NCBI GenBank assembly: GCA_044870185.1
Contig: JBIOYL010000355.1
Location: 1-15,212 of the forward strand
Direction of reading: 5' to 3'
Source: JBIOYL01 sp044870185
Lineage (GTDB): Bacteria > Actinomycetota > CALGFH01
DNA length: 15,212 bases
Shown here: piece by piece, positions 1 to 6,357 of the stretch
Position numbering within the stretch: the first letter of the stretch is position 1
How the letters are laid out: every line of letters starts with the position of its first letter
Notes under the pieces: generated by a model
Told to the model about the DNA's origin: nothing
Databases searched by the model: none
The model's input: the letters and a program-made list of their open reading frames with translations, nothing else
Program-made: the position numbers and the translations under genes

Positions 1-1172
1 CGGGCCGGGCGCCCGTCCACCTTCGCCCGGATCCGAGCCCCTGCAACGATTCCTGGTTCGTCCTCACCGGCTGCCGCAAGGGCACGGTGCCCAAAGCACT
101 GGTGGACCACGGCCCCGCCGCGGCTGAGCGAGCACTCCACCGGCTCGTCGACGCCTTCGGCCGCGACCGGGTGCTGGTCGAGCTGTGGGACCACAGCGAC
201 CCGCTCGACCGGTCCCGCAACGACGCCCTGGCCACCCTGGCCGCCCGCGCCGGCGTCGACCTCGTGGCAACCAACAACGTCCACTACGCCCGGCCTTCGG
301 AGCGGCCGCTGGCCACCGCCCTGGCCGCCATCCGGGCCCGCCGGCCCCTCGACGCCCTCGACGGCTGGCTCCCCGCCGCCGCCGGCGCCCACCTGCGGAG
401 CCCTGCGGAGCAGGCCCGCCGCTTCGCCCGCTGGCCCGGCGCCGTCGAGCGCACCGTGGGGATCTCCCAGGCCTGCGCCTTCGACCTGGCCATGGCCGCC
501 CCCCACCTGCCCGACTTTCCCGTTCCGCCCGGCCATGACGAGATGAGCTGGCTGCGCCAGCTGGCCTGGGCGGGAGCGGCCCGGCGCTACCCGCCCGAGC
601 ACGCCAGACACGAGGAGGCCAGGGCCCGCATCGCCTCCGAGCTCGACCTCATCGAGGAGCTGGGCTTCGCCGGCTACTTCCTCCTCGTCCACGACATCGT
701 CGAGTTCTGCCGGCGCCAGGACATCTACTGCCAGGGTCGTGGCTCGGCGGCCAACTCGGCCGTCTGCTACGCCCTGGGGATCACCAAGGCCGACGCCGTC
801 TCCCTCGGCCTGCTGTTCGAGCGCTTCCTGTCGCCCGAGCGCGACGGCCCGCCCGACATCGACCTGGACATCGAGGCCGACCGGCGCGAGGAGGCCATCC
901 AGTACGTCTACCGGCGCTACGGCCGTGACCGGGCCGCCCAGGTCGCCAACGTGATCACCTACCGGCCGCGCTCGGCCGTGCGTGACATGGGCCGGGCGCT
1001 CGGCCACGCGCCCGGGCAGCTCGACGCCTGGTCCCGGCAGGTCGAGGCGTGGGGGCCGCTGGCGGCCAGCGCCGACCACGACATCCCAGCCGAGGTCATG
1101 CGGCTGGCCGCCGAAGTCCAGCACTTCCCCCGCCACCTCGGCATCCACTCGGGCGGGATGGTCGTCTGCGAC

Positions 1173-1178
1173 CGCCGG
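1173..1178 (+). other. Frameshift site 1 in dnaE2 (probable loss of one C)
   Basis: The upstream frame reads GIHSGGMVVCDR up to 1175. The downstream frame reads PVVEVCPVEW starting at 1175. The expected DRPVVE coding would be gaccgcccggtggtc; the window has gaccgccggtggtc, one C fewer. A CCC run shortened to CC is a common polymerase-slippage or sequencing error type. The site lies between the catalytic motifs PDIDLD and KFDLLGL. Confidence 0.85.
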
Positions 1179-2128
1179 TGGTCGAGGTCTGCCCGGTCGA
1201 GTGGGCGACCATGGCCGACCGCAGCGTGCTGCAGTGGGACAAGGACGACTGCGCCGCCGTCGGCCTGGTCAAGTTCGACCTGCTCGGGCTCGGCATGCTG
1301 TCGGTCCTGCACTACGCGGTCGACCTGGTGCGCGCCCACCACGGCGTCGAGGTGGACCTGGCCGGGCTGCCCCAGGAGCCGGCCGTGTACGACCTGCTCG
1401 GTCGGGCCGACTCGATCGGGGTGTTCCAGGTCGAGAGCCGGGCCCAGATGGCCACCCTGCCCCGCCTGCGGCCGCGCAGGTTCTACGACCTGGTCGTCGA
1501 GGTCGCCCTCATCCGCCCGGGCCCGATCCAGGGCGGCTCGGTCCACCCCTACATCCGGCGCCGCAACGGCGCCGAGCCGGTCACCTACCTGCATCCGCTG
1601 CTGGAGCGGTCGCTGGCCAAGACCCTCGGCGTGCCGCTGTTCCAGGAGCAGCTCATGCAGATGGCGGTCGACGTGGCCGGCTTCACGGCCGCCGAGGCCG
1701 ACCAGCTCCGCCAGGCGATGGGCGCCATGCGCTCGACCGAGCGCATGGCGCGGCTCAAGGGCCGCCTGTATGCGGGCATGGCCGCGCGGGGGATCGCCGG
1801 CGAGGTCGCCGACCGCATCTACGAGCAGCTGGCCGCCTTCGCCAACTTCGGCTTCCCCGAGAGCCACTCGGTGTCGTTCGCCTACCTCGTCTACGCCAGC
1901 GCCTGGCTCAAGCTCCACTACCCGGCCGCCTTCCTGGCCGCCCTGCTGAACGCCCAGCTCATGGGCTTCTGGGGACCGGTCACCCTGGTCGGCGACGCCT
2001 GCCGCCACGGCGTGGTCGTGCGCGGCCCCGACGTCAACGCCTCGGCCGCCGCGGCCACCCTGGAGCCGGCCGACCCCCTGGCCGGGGGCGGCGGGCCGCC
2101 GCCCGCTGTGGACGGGCCGCCCATCACA

Positions 2129-2182
2129 CCCGCGGTTCCGGCGCCGCCCGCTGCGCCCGCGGTTCCGGCGCCGCAACCCGGC
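2129..2182 (+). repeat. 27-bp tandem duplication in a Pro/Ala linker of dnaE2
   Basis: The 19-base string cccgcggttccggcgccgc occurs at 2129-2147 and again at 2156-2174, a period of 27 bases (nine codons). It encodes two copies of a PAVPAP-type segment. The duplication lies within a Pro/Ala/Gly-rich stretch of roughly 40 residues between the conserved GPDVNAS and VRIGISSVRGIG segments. Being a multiple of three, it keeps the frame, unlike the two frameshifts. Confidence 0.8.
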
Positions 2183-2257
2183 GCCGCGGCCCCGCCCGGG
2201 CGGGAGCCGGCCGTGCGCATCGGGATCTCCTCGGTGCGGGGCATCGGTGACGACCTG

Positions 2258-2265
2258 GCCAGCGG
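2258..2265 (+). other. Frameshift site 2 in dnaE2 (probable loss of one base)
   Basis: The upstream frame reads SVRGIGDDLA ending at 2260. The downstream frame reads RIAAGRPYASMADLVRRAGL starting at 2263. The expected junction is DDLA-E-R-IAAG, so one base, probably a G before agcgg, is missing. It is not in a long homopolymer. It separates the polymerase and helix-hairpin-helix part from the OB fold. Confidence 0.8.
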
Positions 2266-2944
2266 ATCGCCGCCGGGCGTCCCTACGCCTCGATGGCGGA
2301 CCTGGTCCGGCGGGCCGGGCTGAACGAGGCGCAGGTCGAGGCGCTGGCCACCGCAGGGGCGTTCGGGTCGCTCGGGCTCGACCGCCGGTCGGCGCTGTGG
2401 GCGGCCGGCGCGGTCGCCCAGGCTCGCCCCGACCGGCTGGCCGACCGGCTGGAGGGCGTGGTGGTCGGGGCGGCGGTGCTACCGCTGCCCGGCATGAGCC
2501 CGGTCGAGCTGGGCGCGGCCGACCTGTGGGCCACCGGGCTGTCGGGCGACAGCCATCCCGTGCAGTTCGTGCGCGACTGGCTGGACGCGCTCGGCGCGGT
2601 GCCGGCCGCCGCGCTGGCCGAAGTCGAGCCCGGCGCCCGGGTGCTGGTCGGCGGGGTGGTGACCCACCGCCAGCGCCCGGCGACGGCCGGGGGGACCACC
2701 TTCTTGAACCTCGAGGACGAGACCGGGCTCGTCAACGTCATCTGCTCGCTCGGCGTCTGGGTGCGCTACCGGCGGGTCGCCCGCTCGGCGCCCGCCCTGC
2801 TCGTCCGGGGCCGGCTCGAGCGTGCCGAGGGGGTGATCAACCTGCTCGCCGACCAGATCCGGGCGCTGCCACTCGGTGCCGCCACCCGCTCGCGGGACTT
2901 CCGGTGAGCCACCTGCCGCCGCCAGCCTCGCTGTCCGGAGCGCC

Positions 2945-2992
2945 CGGGTCGCGGCAACTGCCTGCGACCCGCCTCGGACCAGGGCGGGTCGC
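2945..2992 (+). promoter_or_regulatory. Two mutually exclusive hairpins sharing one arm, between dnaE2 and the kinase-like gene
   Basis: Three arms alternate in orientation. Arm A cgggtcgc (2945-2952) pairs with arm B gcgacccg (2964-2971), and the inner ggc/gcc can extend the stem. Arm B, read to 2973 as gcgacccgcc, also pairs perfectly over 10 bp with arm C ggcgggtcgc (2983-2992), loop 2974-2982. Only one hairpin can form at a time. No T-run follows either one. This may be a terminator for dnaE2 or an attenuator-like switch in front of the next gene; the sequence does not decide. Confidence 0.5.
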
Positions 2993-3053
2993 AGATGGCC
3001 GCCAACGTCACAACCGACTCGAACCAAGCTGGCCTGGCCTACAGGCCCCCTTG

Positions 3054-3059
3054 TAGCCT
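3054..3059 (+). promoter_or_regulatory. Candidate -10 element for a leaderless transcript of the kinase-like gene
   Basis: TAGCCT fits the actinobacterial -10 pattern TANNNT and ends 7 bases before the ATG at 3067, so transcription would start at or next to the start codon. There is no convincing Shine-Dalgarno sequence before that ATG and no good -35 box. The same spacing occurs in front of udgX, which strengthens the reading. Confidence 0.45.
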
Positions 3060-3066
3060 CACCGGC

Positions 3067-4983
3067 ATGCAGCAGGAGACTGCGCAACGGCTGATCGCGA
3101 ACCGCTACCTCCTCGAGGCGCTCGACCAGCGTGGCGTCGGAGCGCTCCGGCGGGCCGAGGACACCCTTTTGCACCGCGCGGTGGCGGTCGAGGCGCTGCC
3201 GTTGCCGTACTGGCTGGGCGAGCAGGAGCGGGCCGCCTTCTCGGCCCGGGTGCGCCAATCCGTCGAGGCGGCCGCACGGCTGCGCCATCCTGGCGCGGCC
3301 GCCCTCTACGACGTCGTCGCCGAGAGCGGCCAGCTCTACGCCGTGACCGAGCTGGTGGAGGGGCTCACCCTCGCCGAGCTGGTGCGCCGGCACGACGGGC
3401 TTCACCCGAATCGGGTCGCGCAGATCGGGCTCGAGATCCTGGGCGTCCTCCAGGCCGCCCACCAGCTCGGCCTGGTGCACGGGGCCATCATGCCGAGCAC
3501 CGTGGTGATCACCCCCGAGGGCGGGACGAAGGTGTTGGGGTTCGGCCTCGCCGCGCTGCGCCACGACCCGAACGCGCCCCGCCCCGCGACCCCGCCCTCC
3601 TCCACCATGGCACCGGAGCAGGTCAACGGTGCCGCGCCCGGCCCGGCCGCCGACGTCTGGGCGGTCGGCGCGACCCTGTACTTCGCCGTCACCGGGCCGC
3701 CGCCGTTCGGTGGTCAGGCCGTCACCGGGCCGCCATTCGGCGGCCAGGCCCCGCCCGCGACGGCCGCCGCCACCCGCTCCGACGAGCCGCCACTCCTCGA
3801 CCACGCGATCTGGCTCACCTCGGCGATCATGCCGCTGCTGGCCAAGCCGGAGGCGGTCAGGCCCTCGGCCGCCGACGCGATCCGGCTCCTCGAGGCGAGC
3901 GGGGCGAAGCGTCCCCGCCCGCACGCGGCGAGCTCGGCGCCGACCAGAGTGGCGCCCACGACCGCCGTCGGCACCGGCCTCGGCCCTGCGGCCACCCGCG
4001 CGACCGCCGCCATGGGCACCGCTCTCGACCCGGCGGCCCTCCGCGCGACCGCCGCCGTGGGCGCCAGCGTGCCGGCCGCGACCGCCGTGGGCGCCGGCAT
4101 GTCGGCCGCGACCGCCGTGGGCGCTGGCGTGCCGGCCGCGACCGCGGTTGTGGGGGCCGCTCTCGACCCGGTGGCCACCCAGGCGACCGCGGTCATGAAC
4201 CGCACCGCTCCGGCCCGGCGCCTCGACCCGGTGGCGGCCACCCGCGCGACCGCGGCCGCCCGCGCGGCCACCCGCACACCCACGGGTGCCCGCGCAACCG
4301 CGGCCGTCACGTGGCCGGCCCGCGGCGGGTGGTTCGGTGGCCACCCCTCGCGCCTCAAGACCGGTCTGCTCACCACCCTGGCCGCCGTCGCCCTGGCCGG
4401 GCTCACGTTCTATGCGATCGTCGCGGCGGTCGGCGCCAACGGCGGACAGGGGCGGGGGCAGCCGGTGCCCTCGGAGCCGCCGCCGACCCAGGCGGCGGCG
4501 ACCGTCCCGCCGCCGAGCGTCGCATCGCCGGCGCCGTCCTCCTCGTCGTCCTCCACCACCACCTCGTCATCGGTCACCACCTCGACCGCCGTGCCGGCTG
4601 CCCAACCGATCGCCGTCGAGGCCGAGGCGGGCCGGCTGCTCGGCGGGGCGCGGATGGCTCTGTGCTCGGTCTGCTCGGGCGGCGCCAAGGTGGGCTTCGT
4701 CGGCAACGGCGGCGCGCTGCAGTTCAACGTCGCCGTCAAGGCGACGGGACGCTGGCGCCTCACCCTGTTCTACGCGACTTGGGAGCCGAGGAGCGCCGTG
4801 CTCACCGTCAACCGGCGCAACGCCAGGCGGATCGACTTCCCGCCGACCGGCGGCTTCGACCGGGTCGGCGCCGGCACGCTGAGCCTGCGTCTGCGTCGCG
4901 GCCACAGCGTCCTCACGCTCGGCAACCCGAATGGCTGGGCGCCCGACTTCGACCGGATGACCCTCGAGCCCGAACCGTCGTAG
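3067..4983 (+). CDS. Membrane-anchored serine/threonine pseudokinase with C-terminal carbohydrate-binding-like (CBM6/35) domain
   Basis: The 638-residue protein has a bacterial PknB-type kinase fold at about 1-275, a Thr/Ala-rich repeat linker at about 295-415, one membrane helix at about 431-455, a Pro/Ser/Thr-rich stalk at about 464-512, and a beta-rich domain at about 514-634 that resembles CBM6/CBM35. That last domain starts VEAEAG and ends PDFDRMTLEP. The catalytic residues are gone: the VAVK lysine is Glu42, HRD is HGA (138-140), and DFG is GFG (158-160). APE (182-184) and DVWAVG (197-202) remain, so the fold is probably intact but phosphotransfer is unlikely. By family knowledge, such proteins bind partners (compare the MviN pseudokinase domain) and the outer domain could sense cell-wall or environmental glycans; that is inference. 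A start at 2995 would add 24 residues of unlikely leader and overlap hairpin arm C's flank. I prefer 3067, next to the kinase fold. Confidence 0.85.
   Translation: MQQETAQRLIANRYLLEALDQRGVGALRRAEDTLLHRAVAVEALPLPYWLGEQERAAFSARVRQSVEAAARLRHPGAAALYDVVAESGQLYAVTELVEGLTLAELVRRHDGLHPNRVAQIGLEILGVLQAAHQLGLVHGAIMPSTVVITPEGGTKVLGFGLAALRHDPNAPRPATPPSSTMAPEQVNGAAPGPAADVWAVGATLYFAVTGPPPFGGQAVTGPPFGGQAPPATAAATRSDEPPLLDHAIWLTSAIMPLLAKPEAVRPSAADAIRLLEASGAKRPRPHAASSAPTRVAPTTAVGTGLGPAATRATAAMGTALDPAALRATAAVGASVPAATAVGAGMSAATAVGAGVPAATAVVGAALDPVATQATAVMNRTAPARRLDPVAATRATAAARAATRTPTGARATAAVTWPARGGWFGGHPSRLKTGLLTTLAAVALAGLTFYAIVAAVGANGGQGRGQPVPSEPPPTQAAATVPPPSVASPAPSSSSSSTTTSSSVTTSTAVPAAQPIAVEAEAGRLLGGARMALCSVCSGGAKVGFVGNGGALQFNVAVKATGRWRLTLFYATWEPRSAVLTVNRRNARRIDFPPTGGFDRVGAGTLSLRLRRGHSVLTLGNPNGWAPDFDRMTLEPEPS
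3688..3750 (+). repeat. Tandem duplication (33 + 30 bp) inside the pseudokinase domain
   Basis: Two adjacent near-copies start gtcaccgggccgcc: 3688-3720 and 3721-3750. They encode VTGPPPFGGQA followed by VTGPPFGGQA. The place corresponds to the TGxxPF loop after kinase subdomain IX. The frame is kept. It looks like a recent in-frame slippage in a domain no longer under catalytic constraint. Confidence 0.8.
4051..4140 (+). repeat. Three 30-bp tandem repeats in the juxtamembrane linker
   Basis: The units 4051-4080, 4081-4110 and 4111-4140 are nearly identical (rccgccgtgggcgcyrgc core). They encode TAVGASVPAA, TAVGAGMSAA and TAVGAGVPAA. More degenerate relatives (ATRATAA, LDPAALRATAA, LDPVATQATA) extend from about 3955 to 4300. 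Thr residues recur at a regular spacing on the cytoplasmic side of the membrane helix, where partner kinases could phosphorylate them. Confidence 0.8.
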
Positions 4984-5135
4984 CGTCCTACCCGGGTCTT
5001 CCGGGCGGCGTCGCAACCCTCGTACCGGCCCGCCAACCCTCGCGGCGGCCTGTTGAGCCTCGCGGCGCCCCGCCCGGTCTCGCGCCGGCCCGCGGAACCC
5101 TCGTAGCGGCCCGCCAACCCTCGCGCCGGCCCGCC
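4973..5135 (+). repeat. Degenerate 20-bp tandem array starting at the pseudokinase stop codon
   Basis: Units at 5015, 5035, 5055, 5075 (21 bp), 5096 and 5116 run head to tail to 5135. The clearest is aaccctcgtagcggcccgcc (5096-5115). The last codons and stop of the upstream gene, 4973-4992, match that unit at 16 of 20 positions, including the TAG. A diverged 22-base stretch lies at 4993-5014. The 20-base period is not a multiple of three, so the array is unlikely to be coding. Confidence 0.75.
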
Positions 5136-5144
5136 GGGCCGGCG
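5124..5144. terminator. Candidate bidirectional terminator hairpin between convergent genes
   Basis: cgccggccc (5124-5132) pairs perfectly with gggccggcg (5136-5144) around a 3-base loop: a nine-base-pair all-GC stem. It lies between the convergent pseudokinase and aldo/keto reductase genes, where a terminator is expected on both strands. No T-tract follows, which is common for intrinsic terminators proposed in high-GC actinobacteria. Confidence 0.5.
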
Positions 5145-5172
5145 TGCCGGCAGGACCGGCGTGCCGGCAGGA
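5139..5172. repeat. 17-bp direct tandem repeat, two perfect copies
   Basis: ccggcgtgccggcagga occurs at 5139-5155 and again at 5156-5172. It sits 14 bases beyond the stop codon of the leftward aldo/keto reductase gene and overlaps the right arm of the hairpin at 5124-5144. Each copy contains the inverted pair ccgg-cgtg-ccgg. Confidence 0.85.
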
Positions 5173-5186
5173 CCGGTGGGCCCGGC

Positions 5187-6158
5187 CTACCAGGCGTAGG
5201 CCTCGGGGGCCGCCCCACCCGGACCCGGCCAGATCTCGTCCAGCTGGGCGAGGGCCTTGTCGTCCAGTGCGACGTCGAGCGCATGCAGGTTGCTGTCGAG
5301 CTGCTCCAGCGTGCGTGGCCCGATGATGGGGGCGGTCACCCCGGGCTGGTGCAGCAGCCAGGCCAGCGCGACGTCGGCCGGCTGCTCGCCCAGCTCGTCG
5401 CAGAACGCCTCGTACGCCTCGACCTTGGGCCGGTGCCGCTCCAGCAGGCTGCGGGCGCGGTCGCTCGTCCGCCGGCCCTCGGTCACCTTGCGTAGCATGC
5501 CGCCGAGCAGCCCGCCGTACAGGGGGCTCCAGGGGATGATGCCGACGCCGTAGGCCTGGCAGGCGGGGATGACCTCCAGCTCGATGGTGCGCTGGGCCAG
5601 GTTGTACAGCGACTGCTCGCTGACCAGCCCGAGCGAGTGGCGCGCCTTGGCCGCCTCGTTGGCCTGCACGATGTGCCAGCCGGCGAAGTTCGACGAGCCG
5701 ACGTATAGGATCTTGCCCTGCTGTGCCAGGATGTCCATGGCCTGCCAGATCTCGTCCCAGGGCGTGTCGCGGTCGATGTGGTGCATCTGGTACAGGTCGA
5801 TGTGGTCGGTCTGCAACCGGCGCAGCGACGCGTCGCAGGCCTGCCGGATGTTGAGCGCCGATAGCTTGCTCTGGTTGGGCCAGTCGCCCATCGACCCGTG
5901 CAGCTTGGTGGCGAGCACGACCTTCTCCCGCCGGTCGCCGCCCTGGGCGAACCAGCGCCCGATGATCTGCTCGGTCCGGCCCTTGCCCTTGTGCCAGCCG
6001 TAGACGTTGGCGGTGTCGAAGAAGTTGACGCCGCGGTCGAGCGCCCGGTCCATGATCGCGTGCGCGTCCTGCTCGCTGGTCTCCGGCCCGAAGTTCATCG
6101 TCCCCAGGCACACCCGGCTCACCAGCAGGCCGGTACGGCCCAGATGGATGTACTGCAT
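5187..6158 (-). CDS. Aldo/keto reductase
   Basis: A 323-residue NADPH-dependent carbonyl reductase of the aldo/keto reductase superfamily, a single TIM barrel in the cytoplasm. The tetrad is visible: Asp48 and Tyr53 in NFFDTANVYG, Lys85 in VLATKLHG, His126 in DLYQMHHID. The cofactor-binding segment near the C-terminus is PIIGPRTLEQLDSNL (277-291). The first residues QYIHLGRTGLLVSRVCLGTMNFG are typical of the YhdN/YajO-like group of general-stress oxidoreductases. The ATG at 6158 is supported by a perfect Shine-Dalgarno AAGGAG (6165-6170), and the longer upstream frame has no family similarity. A candidate promoter and a palindrome lie just upstream. The substrate cannot be told from sequence. 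Confidence 0.93.
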   Translation of the reverse strand: MQYIHLGRTGLLVSRVCLGTMNFGPETSEQDAHAIMDRALDRGVNFFDTANVYGWHKGKGRTEQIIGRWFAQGGDRREKVVLATKLHGSMGDWPNQSKLSALNIRQACDASLRRLQTDHIDLYQMHHIDRDTPWDEIWQAMDILAQQGKILYVGSSNFAGWHIVQANEAAKARHSLGLVSEQSLYNLAQRTIELEVIPACQAYGVGIIPWSPLYGGLLGGMLRKVTEGRRTSDRARSLLERHRPKVEAYEAFCDELGEQPADVALAWLLHQPGVTAPIIGPRTLEQLDSNLHALDVALDDKALAQLDEIWPGPGGAAPEAYAW

Positions 6159-6164
6159 GGCGGT

Positions 6165-6170
6165 CTCCTT
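6165..6170 (-). promoter_or_regulatory. Strong ribosome binding site of the aldo/keto reductase
   Basis: The minus strand reads AAGGAG six bases before the ATG at 6158. It decides this start against the in-frame upstream start at 6296 and is the best Shine-Dalgarno sequence in the window. Confidence 0.8.
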
Positions 6171-6184
6171 GCTCGGTCGGGACC

Positions 6185-6207
6185 GTGACGGGTCACCGCA
6201 GAGAGTA
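6185..6207 (-). promoter_or_regulatory. Candidate promoter -10 with overlapping palindrome before the aldo/keto reductase
   Basis: On the minus strand TACTCT (6202-6207) fits TANNNT and would place transcription start near 6195. A palindrome GTGAC-2-GTCAC (6185-6196) covers that start point, where a repressor would block initiation. No clear -35 is seen. Sequence alone does not identify the regulator. Confidence 0.35.
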
Positions 6208-6208
6208 C

Positions 6209-6357
6209 CCAGGCGATCTGCAGATGACGCCAGGCGACGCCGGGTGGCCGAGCAGATGACGCCGGCGACGCCGGATGGCCGAGCAGGTGGCGCCATGCGG
6301 CGGCGGGTGGCCGAGCAGGTGGCGTCAGGCGGCGGCCGGGTGGCCGAGCAGGTGGCG
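6209..6357 (-). repeat. Tandem 31-33 bp repeats copied from the 3' end of the epimerase gene, including its stop codon
   Basis: Read on the minus strand, units are 6357-6325, 6324-6293, 6292-6262, 6261-6230, plus a partial unit 6229-6209. Each full unit begins cgycayctgctcggccayc. The first unit is coding: it encodes the last ten residues RHLLGHPAAA and the stop TGA. The other copies follow directly in the untranslated region and reach almost to the -10 of the next gene. Copies diverge gradually with distance from the gene. Lengths 33, 32, 31, 32 rule out a coding constraint on the distal copies. Confidence 0.88.

Larger units (their letters stand above)
3..2907 (+). pseudogene. dnaE2: Error-prone DNA polymerase III alpha subunit DnaE2 (ImuC), 5'-truncated by window edge and frameshifted twice
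   Basis: DnaE2 is the lesion-bypass polymerase of the ImuA-ImuB-DnaE2 mutasome. The reading frame enters from the left edge and begins inside the PHP domain (SWFVLTGCRKG, about 51-83). It continues through GRGSAANSAV (about 736) to the palm motif PDIDLD at 852-869, which holds two catalytic aspartates. A one-base loss near 1175 moves the frame; it resumes with PVVEVCPVEW, WDKDDCA and KFDLLGL, whose Asp at 1277-1279 is the third catalytic carboxylate. A second one-base loss near 2260 moves it again, and the last part holds the C-terminal OB fold and the family-typical end SRDFR. Adding one base at each site restores about 968 codons, which fits a protein near 1,100 residues once the missing N-terminus is counted. 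As read, the first fragment would lack the third Asp and should be inactive. Whether this is real decay or assembly error cannot be told here. No ImuA or ImuB is in view. Confidence 0.9.

Noticed and set aside
1173..1178. Programmed ribosomal frameshift in dnaE2
   Set aside because: No slippery heptamer or downstream pseudoknot is evident, and a second break would need the same explanation; simple base loss is more likely.
1049..2323. Separate gene for the middle part of dnaE2
   Set aside because: Similarity to one DnaE2 protein runs continuously through all three frames, with single-base joins at 1175 and 2260; independent genes are not needed.
959..4344. Long minus-strand open frames (959-2176, 2479-4344)
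   Set aside because: Both are antisense to dnaE2 and the pseudokinase; the His/Gly/Arg-rich repeats in them are the complement of the real coding repeats.
5015..5135. Possible CRISPR or coding repeat in the convergent spacer
   Set aside because: Units are 20 bases without spacers and the period is not a multiple of three.
6159..6296. 46-residue N-terminal extension of the aldo/keto reductase
   Set aside because: It would be coded by the repeat array and promoter region; the internal ATG has a perfect ribosome site and starts the family similarity.
6209..6357. CRISPR-like periodicity of about 32 bases
   Set aside because: The whole unit is repeated, with no unique spacers, the first unit is coding, and there are no cas genes nearby.
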